From an uncultured Chitinophaga sp. (GTDB lineage: Bacteria; Bacteroidota; Bacteroidia; Chitinophagales; Chitinophagaceae), in the NCBI RefSeq assembly GCF_902168175.1, contig NZ_CABHOU010000092.1, forward strand, positions 310,001-374,000: a stretch of 64,000 nucleotides of DNA, read 5' to 3'. The position numbers and the translations under genes are program-made. Shown piece after piece: positions 14,473-22,715 of this stretch (within the stretch, counting starts at the first letter, position 1; every line of letters begins with the position of its first letter). The notes under the pieces are model-generated. The model was not told where the DNA came from, ran no database searches, and saw nothing but the letters and a program-made list of their open reading frames with translations.

Positions 14473-15039
14473 ATGATGAGTGATATGGTACACCTTGTCG
14501 GTATATCCGGCAGCCTGAGAAAAGAGTCCTATAATACAAAGCTGTTACATCAGCTAAGTACGCTCCTCCCTAACGATACAGCTTTCGAAATACTTTCCAT
14601 TGCCAGTTTGCCGCTTTATAATGCAGACCTTGATATTCCTGCTTCGGAAGAGCGGCCCGCTTCTGTTAAACATTTTCGCGAAGTACTGGCTAAGGCAGAT
14701 GGGGTGGTACTTGTGTCACCTGAATATAATTACTCCATTCCCGGAGGACTTAAAAACGCAATTGACTGGGCTTCGCGGGGCGATGATGCTCCTTTGTTGC
14801 GTAAGCCTGTGGCATTGATGGGCGCTACGTTGGGGCATTGGGGTACGGTTCGCATGCAGCAGGCCTTTTTGCCAGTGTTTCAATACCTGGACATGAAGCC
14901 TGTACATAAGCCTGAAGTACTGGTGGCCCAGGCAAATACAAAGTTTGATGAGAAAGGTAATCTGAACGACGAGGCGACCAAAGAAATATTGAGAAAGAAG
15001 CTGCTTGCCCTTCGCGAAATGATAATTAAAACCCGTTAG
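14473..15039 (+). CDS. NADPH-dependent FMN reductase (flavodoxin-like)
   Basis: The product, about 188 residues, belongs to the NADPH-dependent FMN/azo-reductase family. The N-terminal VHLVGISGSLRKESYNTKLL is the FMN-phosphate loop; VVLVSPEYNYSIPGGLKNAIDW contains the family PEYN motif; and RKPVALMGATLGHWGTVRMQ is the next flavin-contact region. Starts at 14473, 14476 and 14485 are all possible; the longer frame from 14440 adds an unlikely N-terminus. It follows radA. Physiological substrate (free flavin, quinone or chromate-type electron acceptors) cannot be decided. Confidence 0.88.
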   Translation: MMSDMVHLVGISGSLRKESYNTKLLHQLSTLLPNDTAFEILSIASLPLYNADLDIPASEERPASVKHFREVLAKADGVVLVSPEYNYSIPGGLKNAIDWASRGDDAPLLRKPVALMGATLGHWGTVRMQQAFLPVFQYLDMKPVHKPEVLVAQANTKFDEKGNLNDEATKEILRKKLLALREMIIKTR

Positions 15040-15127
15040 TGCGGTATATACATGGCGGGCCGAAATCTTTTACCAGTAAGCATTTTGTGATAATTTATCT
15101 CGTAAATTGAGTGGTAAATTATCGACC

Positions 15128-15811
15128 ATGTTATCAGCTTTACTCCATTTGTTTTACCCTCACAGTTGCGAAAGTTGTGGACGCGACCTTTCACGAAATG
15201 AAGAAATTCTATGCCTTCGTTGTTACCATCGTTTGCCTGTAACGCGATACCACCTCGTTCCAAATAATCCTGTAGAAAAGCTTTTCTGGGGCCGTGTGCC
15301 TGTTCAGCATGCGTCTGCGGCCTACTACTTTGGCAAACATTCGCATCTCCAACACCTTATTCATTCCTTTAAATACCTTGGCCGTAAAGACATCGCGTTT
15401 TTCCTGGGCAGGCAAATGGGCAATATGCTAATGGAAAGTGGCTGGTTAACGGATGCAACGAGCATTGTGCCCGTACCTCTGTTTAAAAGCAGGGAAAAGA
15501 AGCGTGGCTATAACCAGGCTGCTGTGCTGGCCAGTGGTATAAGTGAAGTAACAGGCTGTCGTTTAAGGCAGGATGTGCTTTTCAGAAAAACATTTACTGA
15601 TACGCAAACCCATAAGGGCCGCATTGACCGATGGCAGAACGTTAGTGAAGTATTTTACAGTAGAAAGAACGAAGGTCTTGAGGGGGAGCATGTGCTGCTG
15701 GTGGACGATGTGCTTACGACCGGGGCCACCATGGAGGCTTGCGCTAATAGTCTGGCTGGTATAAAGGACCTTAAGATTAGTGTGTTCGGACTTGCGTATA
15801 CGAGTGTATAA
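15128..15811 (+). CDS. ComF family phosphoribosyltransferase-like protein
   Basis: This 227-residue protein has an N-terminal zinc finger (CESCGRDL...CLRCYHRLP) and a phosphoribosyltransferase domain with the PRPP loop VLLVDDVLTTGATM. LIHSFKYLGRKDIA and VPVPLFKSREKKRGYNQA are ComF signatures. ComF proteins are linked to DNA uptake and restart of stalled replication; the reaction is not established. ATG 15128 is preferred over the TTG at 15107. comEC, another competence gene, is 30 kb away, so the set is scattered. Confidence 0.92.
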   Translation: MLSALLHLFYPHSCESCGRDLSRNEEILCLRCYHRLPVTRYHLVPNNPVEKLFWGRVPVQHASAAYYFGKHSHLQHLIHSFKYLGRKDIAFFLGRQMGNMLMESGWLTDATSIVPVPLFKSREKKRGYNQAAVLASGISEVTGCRLRQDVLFRKTFTDTQTHKGRIDRWQNVSEVFYSRKNEGLEGEHVLLVDDVLTTGATMEACANSLAGIKDLKISVFGLAYTSV

Positions 15812-15840
15812 AAAAAATACAGGTGCTTGAGAGCACCTGT
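15812..15840 (-). terminator. Hairpin terminator for the small minus-strand gene
   Basis: ACAGGTGCT (15819-15827) and AGCACCTGT (15832-15840) form a perfect 9-bp stem. On the minus strand a seven-T run follows; on the plus strand, after comF, there is none, so the direction is mainly minus. Confidence 0.8.
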
Positions 15841-15888
15841 CTACGGTAACTATTCCACGTTATGAATACGCAATTGTTGCATTTATCT

Positions 15889-16089
15889 TTAAAGAAGCTT
15901 TGAGGGCTTCCGCTTTTTCTTAATGTTTCTGGGCGTTCCCAGCAGTTCTTCCTGCCGGTGCAGCTCGTATTTGTTTATAAAGCAAACCTTAAAGGTGTTG
16001 CTGGTCAGCGAGTCTTCCTGGTCTACCTTTGTAAGTCCCAGTTTCTCGAAATTGCTGGTAAGCTGATTGATGTACTGTTGTATGGTCAT
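15889..16089 (-). CDS. Hypothetical small protein
   Basis: Not recognised. From ATG 16089 it has 66 residues; a TTG at 16188 would give 99, but the added part looks non-native. It starts MTIQQYINQLTSNFEKLG, which could be a helical segment, has a middle VCFINKYELHRQEELLG, and ends in the very basic GTPRNIKKKRKPSKLL. The basic tail suggests nucleic-acid binding. The promoter-like TACTTTC lies 14-20 bases upstream. It has its own downstream terminator (15812-15840), which supports real transcription. Chromosomal context (comF, metH) says nothing about function. Confidence 0.5.
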   Translation of the reverse strand: MTIQQYINQLTSNFEKLGLTKVDQEDSLTSNTFKVCFINKYELHRQEELLGTPRNIKKKRKPSKLL

Positions 16090-16533
16090 CTTGGCTGGTT
16101 TAGAAAGTAAATGAGATGTTGTTGCCTGATACCCGTTTAAGTATCGCGGCGTGCCGTTAGGCAGATTTACATCCACATTCGCATACAACTACATTCGCAG
16201 GAGGGGAGATGGCAGTTTGTTGCCAGTTCTGCCTTTTTGGTGTTCAGCTTTTGTTGTTGTTCCAGGATAAGCATAGTAATGGTGGTTTGGTGCGCTATTG
16301 ATAAAGAACTAAGTTTGTAAACTCTTGTATCATTATTACTCTACAAAAATAGTAGGGTTTATAGACTAATCCAAATTATTTTTATTATTCCTCTAAAAAA
16401 GTTTGTAAACCCTTTACTGTAGAGGGTTTTATTTCTTTAATAATAGTTTTATTATCTTTGCGTGCCTTTAGGTGGATTTGTTTATTGTTCGACCCCGGGC
16501 ATTTTAAAACCGAAACTAATAAACACAACAACA
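16090..16533. other. Intergenic/regulatory region before metH
   Basis: No gene. GTTTGTAAAC occurs at 16313-16322 and 16401-16410, each with GTTT/AAAC symmetry. A 7-bp hairpin AAACCCT/AGGGTTT (16407-16413/16423-16429) lies just before the metH promoter. No SAM or cobalamin riboswitch consensus was recognised in the leader. Confidence 0.5.
16453..16460 (+). promoter_or_regulatory. -7 promoter element (TATCTTTG) of metH
   Basis: TATCTTTG matches TAnnTTTG; the start codon of the first metH gene is 74 bases downstream, leaving a leader of about 65 bases. Confidence 0.7.
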
Positions 16534-17547
16534 ATGAAAACACTCCAGCAATGCGCCAACGAGCGCATTTTAATAATTGATGGTGCGATGGGCACCATGA
16601 TCCAGCGCTACAAGCTCGAAGAAGAGGACTACCGCGGCGAACGTTTCAAGAATTATCATACCGACGTAAAGGGGAACAATGACTTGCTTTGTATTACGCA
16701 ACCGCAAATTATTGAGGCTATCCATCGTGAGTACCTGGAAGCAGGTGCAGATATCATTGAAACGAACACGTTTAGCAGTACGACGATTGCCCAGGCGGAT
16801 TACGATATGCAGTCGATAGCCCGCGAGTTGAACGTGGAAGCGGCTAAGATAGCCCGCCGCGCGGCTGATGATTATACGGCTAGGAATCCAGAGAAGCCCC
16901 GCTTTGTGGCAGGCGCTATCGGGCCAATGAACAAGCCGCTGTCGCTTTCGCCGGACGTAAACAACCCTGGCTACCGCTCCGTAACCTTTGATGAAGTAGC
17001 AGATGCTTATTATGAGCAGATCAGCGGTCTTGTAGAAGGAGGCGCCCACATCCTGCTTATTGAAACAATATTTGATACGCTGAACTCGAAGGCGGCGATT
17101 TATGCAGCTAAGAAATACTTCCGCGAGTATAATATGGAACTGCCTATCATGATATCCGGCACTATTACCGATGCATCGGGCAGAACACTGAGCGGACAAA
17201 CGCTGGAAGCTTTCTATATTTCGGTGATGCACGCACATCCATTCTCTATCGGGCTTAACTGCGCTTTGGGTGGTGAGCAAATGCGCCCTCATATATTGGA
17301 GCTTGCTCAAATTGCCAGCTGTTATACCAGCTGTTATCCAAATGCGGGCCTGCCAAATGCTTTTGGTGAGTACGATGAGGAGCCGGCGGATACAGCACAT
17401 ATAATAGAAGACTTCGCGCGCGAGGGTTTTGTGAACATCGTTGGCGGTTGCTGCGGCACCACTCCCGACCACATTCGCCACATAGCCGAACATGTGAAAA
17501 CAATTACACCAAGGCCCTTACCTGCTGTAGAAAAGGCACTGGCTTAA
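16534..17547 (+). CDS. metH: Methionine synthase, homocysteine-binding module (split MetH, N-terminal part)
   Basis: This 337-residue protein is the homocysteine S-methyltransferase barrel of cobalamin-dependent methionine synthase. It starts at ATG 16534 (MKTLQQCANERILIIDGAMGTMIQRY); the upstream frame is leader. Zinc ligands are visible as Cys243 in GLNCALGG and Cys306/307 in GGCCGTTPDHI. ADIIETNTFSSTTIAQADY and ISGTITDASGRTLSGQT are family strings. In E. coli this module is fused to the rest of MetH; here the second gene follows after 40 bp, so the two presumably form one enzyme. Confidence 0.95.
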   Translation: MKTLQQCANERILIIDGAMGTMIQRYKLEEEDYRGERFKNYHTDVKGNNDLLCITQPQIIEAIHREYLEAGADIIETNTFSSTTIAQADYDMQSIARELNVEAAKIARRAADDYTARNPEKPRFVAGAIGPMNKPLSLSPDVNNPGYRSVTFDEVADAYYEQISGLVEGGAHILLIETIFDTLNSKAAIYAAKKYFREYNMELPIMISGTITDASGRTLSGQTLEAFYISVMHAHPFSIGLNCALGGEQMRPHILELAQIASCYTSCYPNAGLPNAFGEYDEEPADTAHIIEDFAREGFVNIVGGCCGTTPDHIRHIAEHVKTITPRPLPAVEKALA

Positions 17548-17587
17548 CATTATACAAAGCTGCCAACGGCTTTTAGCAAAGGAGAAA

Positions 17588-20296
17588 ATGAATACTGAAA
17601 TTACGATCAAACCTTACTTACGACTGAGCGGTCTTGAGCCACTCGTTGTAAGGCCCGAAACTAACTTCATCAACGTTGGTGAACGTACTAACGTAACCGG
17701 TTCTAAGAAGTTCGCCCGCCTTATACGCGAGGGGCTTTATGAAGAAGCACTGTCTGTTGCCCGCCAGCAGGTAGAAAGCGGTGCCCAGATACTGGACGTG
17801 AACATGGACGATGCGCTGCTCGACGGCGAAAAGGCCATGACCACCTTCATGAACCTGTTAGCCGCTGAGCCAGACATTTCGAAGATCCCCATTATGATCG
17901 ACTCCAGTAAGTTCAGCATCATTGAGGCGGGACTTAAATGTGTGCAGGGTAAATGTGTGGTAAACTCCATCAGCTTAAAAGAAGGGGAGGAAAAGTTTAT
18001 TGAACAGGCCCGTATTTGCCAGAGTTATGGCGCGGCCGTTGTTGTAATGGCTTTTGATGAACATGGGCAGGCCGATAACTATCAGAAGCGTGTAGACTTC
18101 AGCCACCGCGCCTATAAAATACTTACCGAACAGGTAGGTTACGATCCGCAGGATATCATTTTTGACCCCAACATTTTTGCTGTTGCTACCGGTATTGAGG
18201 AGCATAATAACTATGCAGTAGACTTTATCGAAGCTACGCGTAAGATCAAAGAACTGATGCCGCTTACCAAGGTGAGTGGTGGTGTGAGTAATATCTCCTT
18301 CTCCTTCCGTGGTAACGATGTGGTGCGCGAGGCTATGCACTCTGTATTCCTGTTCTACGCTATTCAGGCGGGTATGGATATGGGGATTGTAAACGCAGGT
18401 ATGATCCAGATTTATGATGAAATAGATCCGGTACTGCGCGACCTGTGTGAAGATGTAATATTAAATAGAAACGAAGATGCTACCGAAAAACTGATTGCGT
18501 TTGCCGAAACGGTAAAGGCAAAAGGTAAGGTGATAGAGAAAGACGAGAAGTGGCGTAATGGTACAGTGCAGGAGCGTTTGAGCCACGCACTCGTAAACGG
18601 CATTACTGACTATATTGAAGCAGATACCGAAGAAGCAAGGCAGCTCTATTCCCGCCCCCTGGAGGTAATCGAAGGCCCGCTGATGGATGGTATGAACATC
18701 GTTGGCGACCTGTTCGGCAGTGGTAAAATGTTCTTGCCCCAGGTGGTAAAAAGCGCCCGCGTGATGAAGAAATCGGTGGCGGTGTTAACACCGTTTATTG
18801 AAGAAGAGAAACTGCGGATGGTGGAACTGAATGGCGGTGTTGTTAAATCTGCCGGTAAAATTCTGCTCGCCACTGTTAAAGGTGATGTGCATGATATTGG
18901 TAAAAATATTGTGGGCGTGGTACTGGCCTGTAACGGTTATGATATCATTGACCTCGGTGTGATGGTGCCAGCAGAGAAAATTCTGACCGCAGCACGCGAA
19001 CATAAAGTTGACATCATTGGACTGAGTGGCCTTATTACACCTAGTCTTGATGAAATGGTACACGTGGCCCGCGAACTGAAGCGCCAGGGTTTCGATATTC
19101 CTTTGCTGATTGGCGGTGCTACCACCTCAAGAACGCATACCGCGGTGAAAATCGCGCCTGAATATGAGAATGGTGTAGTACACGTACTGGACGCGTCGCG
19201 CAGTGTGACGGTTACGGGCAGCCTGCTTAATAAGGCGTTGAAGAAGAACTTCCTCACCGGTGTTCAGGGTGAATATGTAAAACTGAACGACTCGTTCCGC
19301 AATAAAAAACCGGTCAAACAATACCTCTCTATTGCCGATACTCGCAAGAATAAAACAAAGATCGACTGGGAGAAGTTTCAGCCAGTGAAGCCTGCTAAGT
19401 TAGGATTACAGGTGTTTGAAGATTACGACCTTGCGGAAATTGCGAAATATATAGACTGGCAGCCGTTTTTCATTGCATGGGAACTGCATGGCAAGTTTCC
19501 GCAGATTTTAACAGACGAAGTGGTGGGTAAAGAAGCTACTAAACTGTATGAAGATGCGAAAGAGCAACTGGGTCGCCTGGTGAAGGAAAAGTGGTTAGGC
19601 TGTAAAGCTGTAATAGGCCTGTTTCCTGCCAACTCCAACGGAGAGGACACGGTTACGGTAAAAATGCCTGATGGTACGGAGGTTAACCTCGAGTTCCTGC
19701 GCCAGCAGATTAAGAAAGCGCCGGGTCAGCCCAACTTTTCACTGGCCGACTTTATTGCGCCTGCCTCTTATGGTAAGGAAGATTACATTGGCGGCTTTGC
19801 TGTAACAACGGGCATTGGTATTGAGAAGTGGCTGGAGAAGTTTGAGAAAGAGCATGATGACTACAGCAGCATTATGCTTAAAGCGCTGGCCGATCGCCTC
19901 GCAGAAGCCTTCACGGAATTATTGCACGAACGTGTACGAAAAGAATTCTGGGGGTATGCAAACGAAGAGCATCTTTCTAACGAAGATCTTATCAAGGAAG
20001 AATACGCAGGTATTCGTCCGGCACCAGGTTACCCTGCCTGCCCCGACCATACCGAAAAGTGGAAGATGTTCGATATGCTTAATGCTACCGCTAATACCGG
20101 CATTATTCTCACCGAATCGCTGGCAATGTTCCCTGCTTCGAGCGTAAGTGGCTGGTACATGGCTAACCCTGAGTCAAAGTATTTTGGTTTGGGTAAGATA
20201 GAAAAGGACCAGGTGGAAGATTACGCCGCCCGTAAAGGCTGGACCGTAGAAGAAACCGAAAAATGGCTGAGGCCTAACCTTGAATACGACATCTAG
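17588..20296 (+). CDS. metH: Methionine synthase, pterin/cobalamin/activation modules (split MetH, C-terminal part)
   Basis: This 902-residue protein holds the other modules of MetH. Residues ~20-300 are the pterin-binding domain (NFINVGERTNVTGSKKFA, DVNMDDALLDG); ~320-420 the cobalamin cap; ~425-560 the B12-binding Rossmann domain with DVHDIGKNIV, His435 being the expected cobalt ligand, plus GLSGLITPSLDEM and GGATTSRTHTAVKI; ~590-902 the AdoMet activation domain (RPAPGYPACPDH, SSVSGWYMANP). It transfers methyl from methyltetrahydrofolate to homocysteine together with the upstream protein. A GGAG-type sequence lies close before its ATG, and a strong terminator follows. Confidence 0.96.
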   Translation: MNTEITIKPYLRLSGLEPLVVRPETNFINVGERTNVTGSKKFARLIREGLYEEALSVARQQVESGAQILDVNMDDALLDGEKAMTTFMNLLAAEPDISKIPIMIDSSKFSIIEAGLKCVQGKCVVNSISLKEGEEKFIEQARICQSYGAAVVVMAFDEHGQADNYQKRVDFSHRAYKILTEQVGYDPQDIIFDPNIFAVATGIEEHNNYAVDFIEATRKIKELMPLTKVSGGVSNISFSFRGNDVVREAMHSVFLFYAIQAGMDMGIVNAGMIQIYDEIDPVLRDLCEDVILNRNEDATEKLIAFAETVKAKGKVIEKDEKWRNGTVQERLSHALVNGITDYIEADTEEARQLYSRPLEVIEGPLMDGMNIVGDLFGSGKMFLPQVVKSARVMKKSVAVLTPFIEEEKLRMVELNGGVVKSAGKILLATVKGDVHDIGKNIVGVVLACNGYDIIDLGVMVPAEKILTAAREHKVDIIGLSGLITPSLDEMVHVARELKRQGFDIPLLIGGATTSRTHTAVKIAPEYENGVVHVLDASRSVTVTGSLLNKALKKNFLTGVQGEYVKLNDSFRNKKPVKQYLSIADTRKNKTKIDWEKFQPVKPAKLGLQVFEDYDLAEIAKYIDWQPFFIAWELHGKFPQILTDEVVGKEATKLYEDAKEQLGRLVKEKWLGCKAVIGLFPANSNGEDTVTVKMPDGTEVNLEFLRQQIKKAPGQPNFSLADFIAPASYGKEDYIGGFAVTTGIGIEKWLEKFEKEHDDYSSIMLKALADRLAEAFTELLHERVRKEFWGYANEEHLSNEDLIKEEYAGIRPAPGYPACPDHTEKWKMFDMLNATANTGIILTESLAMFPASSVSGWYMANPESKYFGLGKIEKDQVEDYAARKGWTVEETEKWLRPNLEYDI

Positions 20297-20315
20297 TAAA
20301 TGATTATACTATTGA

Positions 20316-20349
20316 AACCGCTGTGGCAGCCTGCTACAGCGGTTTTTTT
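20316..20349 (+). terminator. Terminator of the metH operon
   Basis: AACCGCTGT (20316-20324) and ACAGCGGTT (20336-20344) form a 9-bp stem followed by seven T. Confidence 0.9.
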
Positions 20350-20443
20350 ATGCTGATGTGCCAGGTACGGGTGGCAAGCCCTGCCGGGTTAACACGTAAT
20401 AAATTACGTAGAACTACGCTTGTCTTACCCCTGTTACGCATAT

Positions 20444-20553
20444 TACCTTTGTACCATGCTTAAACGCATTTAGCCCCAAATCCCTAACGGGATCTCCAAA
20501 AAATCAGTGATATCGAAACACCTGCCGCTTCATCCGGGCAGGTGTTCTTGTTT
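20444..20553 (+). ncRNA. Short autonomous transcription unit, candidate small RNA
   Basis: TACCTTTG (20444-20451) is a perfect -7 element with TTG about 21 bases before it. The transcript would start near 20458 and end at a strong terminator: AACACCTGCC (20517-20526) with GGCAGGTGTT (20537-20546), then CTTGTTT. It holds a small ATCCC/GGGAT hairpin (20480-20494) and an ATG CTT AAA CGC ATT TAG frame (20456-20473) that would be leaderless. With no gene downstream on this strand, an RNA of about 95 bases is the simplest reading. Confidence 0.5.
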
Positions 20554-20566
20554 AATCTATCCACAT

Positions 20567-20598
20567 AAAAAAACACCCACCGTTTCCGGCAGGTGTTT
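20567..20598 (-). terminator. Terminator of ispG
   Basis: On the minus strand AAACACC (20592-20598) and GGTGTTT (20571-20577) pair, with CCGG/CCGT-type inner pairing, followed by seven T. Confidence 0.8.
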
Positions 20599-20624
20599 CA
20601 ATATGCTAAGTAGCTGGTAACGCA

Positions 20625-22589
20625 TTAACGCGCATCCACCCACATTCCGGTTTCTTTGATCAGGTCTATTAACTCGGCTACAGCTACATCGCTATTCAGG
20701 CCGCGTTTCATAATATCCTTGCCTTTGTAAAGGGTGATTTTGCCCACACCGCTGCCTACATAACCGAAGTCGGCATCGGCCATCTCGCCCGGACCATTAA
20801 CAATGCAACCCATGATAGCGATCTTAACGCCTTTCAGGTGATTGGTTACAGCGCGGATGCGAGCCGTGGTTTCCTGCAAATCGAACAGCGTACGGCCGCA
20901 GGATGGACAGGATATGTACTCGGTTTTGGAGATGCGCGTACGCGTAGCCTGCAGTATACCGAATGCCACATTGTTCACGATAGTTGGCTGATGTTCGGCA
21001 TTAGCGGCCTGTTTCAACCAAAGCCCATCTCCAAAACCATCGAGCAGCAAAGCGCCACTTTCGGTGGAATAGTGGATCAGGTCATCGTCGGCATTGTTCA
21101 ACCTGCTGATGGATTGAAGGATCACCGGGCTGTTTACGCGCTTGTCCGCCAACTCCACAAGCGTACGGCGCACCGAAGCCATGGCGTGTCCGGAAGATGC
21201 ATGTATAACTGGTATCACAGCACCAGCCAGCGTTGGGTTACTTAACTGCGCGATGAACTCTTTTACCTGACCCTGTGTAAACTCGTCGGCATTTACGTCC
21301 ACGAAATTAATGGTGGCAATACGGTTGTACGGCGCGGCCTCCAGGAAGTCTTTGGTACTGTAATAAGGAAAGTATTTTTCTTTGTCTGCGGCCTTTTCCC
21401 AGGTAGCGGGGTAGGTAATTACCTTTAGTGTGCCGGGCAGGGCGAAGTCCAGTATCTTATCGCCCGTAAAAATGTAATCGGCAGCAGCGTCGCCAATGTT
21501 CCATTTATCGGTAGGCTCGTCGTAGTTGTAACCAATGCTTTGCAGGTCGGTAGTTGTTATTTGCTGCAGGTGGCTAAAGTCGGCCACTACAACTGGTACC
21601 TGTTTACCGCCGATGTTACCGGTGTTAATGGTTTCGCGGCGTTTGTAAGCATAAGGTGAATAAGGCAGGTTGGCGGGCATGGGTGCTATGGGCGCGTGGT
21701 TTTCACGGCGGGTATAGCGTTTAACCAGGTCGCGGCAAACTGGTAATTCGAACTCGGGATCTTCTGTAAGGGATACACGAATGGTGTCGCCAACACCGTC
21801 TTCCAGCAGGGTGCCTATACCGATGGCCGATTTAATACGGCCGTCTTCACCATCACCAGCCTCGGTAACGCCGAGGTGCAGCGGATAGGCGTGGCCCAGT
21901 TCCTGTTGCATGGTTTGTACCAGCAGGCGATAAGCTTGCACCATTACCTGCGGGTTACTCGCCTTCATGCTCAGCACGATGTTGCGGTAATTAAGGTCTT
22001 CGGCAATACGAAGGAACTCCATCGCGCTTTCCACCATGCCCATGGGCGTGTCGCCGTAGCGGCTCATGATGCGGTCGCTCAGGGAACCGTGGTTGGTGCC
22101 TATACGCATGGCGGTGCCATACTGTTTGCATATGCTCACCAGCGGTGTAAACCGCTCGCGGATGCGGTCGATCTCCTCCAGGTATTCGGAGTCGGTGTAT
22201 TCCAGCAGTTCGAATTTCTTTTTATCGATGTAGTTACCGGGGTTGATACGCACTTTTTCCACGATGCGGGCCGCTACTTCGGCTGCATTAGGTGTGAAGT
22301 GAATATCGGCTACCAGCGGTGTTTTATAACCGCGGGCACGCAACCCATCGCGGATGGGGAGCAGGTTTTCGGCTTCCTTTTTACTGGGGGCGGTAATGCG
22401 CACCAGCTCGGCACCGGCTTCTATGCAGCGCACTGCCTGTTCAATGGTGCCCTTGGTGTCCATGGTGTCCGTGGTGGTCATGGTTTGGATGCGGATAGGG
22501 TTAAAATTCCCGATCAGCAGGTCGCCTACCTTTGCCTCCAGTGTAGCCAGTCTCTTATACTGTGTTAATGAATCGCAATACAATTGCAT
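20625..22589 (-). CDS. ispG: (E)-4-hydroxy-3-methylbut-2-enyl-diphosphate synthase (long form)
   Basis: This 654-residue enzyme makes HMBPP in the MEP isoprenoid pathway, using a 4Fe-4S cluster. The TIM-barrel part carries VGDLLIGNFNPIRIQTMTTTDT, ELVRITAPSKKEAENL and VADIHFTPNAAEVAA. The last third has CPSCGRTLFDLQ and IAIMGCIVNGPGEM, the cluster ligands. E. coli IspG has about 370 residues; the extra domain between barrel and Fe-S part is the long form known from Bacteroidota, Chlamydia and plants. It has a TAATTTTG -7 element (22612-22619) and, unusually for this phylum, an AGGAGG sequence nine bases before the ATG. Confidence 0.96.
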   Translation of the reverse strand: MQLYCDSLTQYKRLATLEAKVGDLLIGNFNPIRIQTMTTTDTMDTKGTIEQAVRCIEAGAELVRITAPSKKEAENLLPIRDGLRARGYKTPLVADIHFTPNAAEVAARIVEKVRINPGNYIDKKKFELLEYTDSEYLEEIDRIRERFTPLVSICKQYGTAMRIGTNHGSLSDRIMSRYGDTPMGMVESAMEFLRIAEDLNYRNIVLSMKASNPQVMVQAYRLLVQTMQQELGHAYPLHLGVTEAGDGEDGRIKSAIGIGTLLEDGVGDTIRVSLTEDPEFELPVCRDLVKRYTRRENHAPIAPMPANLPYSPYAYKRRETINTGNIGGKQVPVVVADFSHLQQITTTDLQSIGYNYDEPTDKWNIGDAAADYIFTGDKILDFALPGTLKVITYPATWEKAADKEKYFPYYSTKDFLEAAPYNRIATINFVDVNADEFTQGQVKEFIAQLSNPTLAGAVIPVIHASSGHAMASVRRTLVELADKRVNSPVILQSISRLNNADDDLIHYSTESGALLLDGFGDGLWLKQAANAEHQPTIVNNVAFGILQATRTRISKTEYISCPSCGRTLFDLQETTARIRAVTNHLKGVKIAIMGCIVNGPGEMADADFGYVGSGVGKITLYKGKDIMKRGLNSDVAVAELIDLIKETGMWVDAR

Positions 22590-22611
22590 ACTGTTCCTCC
22601 TTTACGAGGTT

Positions 22612-22619
22612 CAAAATTA
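22612..22619 (-). promoter_or_regulatory. -7 promoter element (TAATTTTG) of ispG
   Basis: Minus-strand TAATTTTG, 22 bases before the ispG ATG; an AGGAGG follows between it and the start codon. Confidence 0.65.
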
Positions 22620-22715
22620 GACAAAAGCGGGGAAGGTATGAAGCATTAAAAAAAGGATAATCCCGTTAATGTAAAACCCGGGCCTGTTTTCCGGTTTTTT
22701 TGTTTCCTTTATAGT

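Larger units (their letters stand above)
20350..20624. other. metH-ispG intergenic region containing a short transcription unit
   Basis: No annotated-size gene fits. It contains a TAccTTTG promoter element, a five-codon ORF and a terminator (20444-20553), then the ispG terminator. Confidence 0.55.

Noticed and set aside
16480..16505. GTTCGACCCCGGGC as a tRNA T-arm
   Set aside because: No acceptor stem, D-arm or anticodon arm can be built around it; it lies in the metH leader.
16461..16533. SAM or cobalamin riboswitch in the metH leader
   Set aside because: The leader is only about 65-70 bases and shows none of the conserved boxes I know; a covariance-model scan would be decisive.
16570..17493. 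307-codon minus-strand ORF opposite the first metH gene
   Set aside because: Antisense shadow; no recognisable domain.
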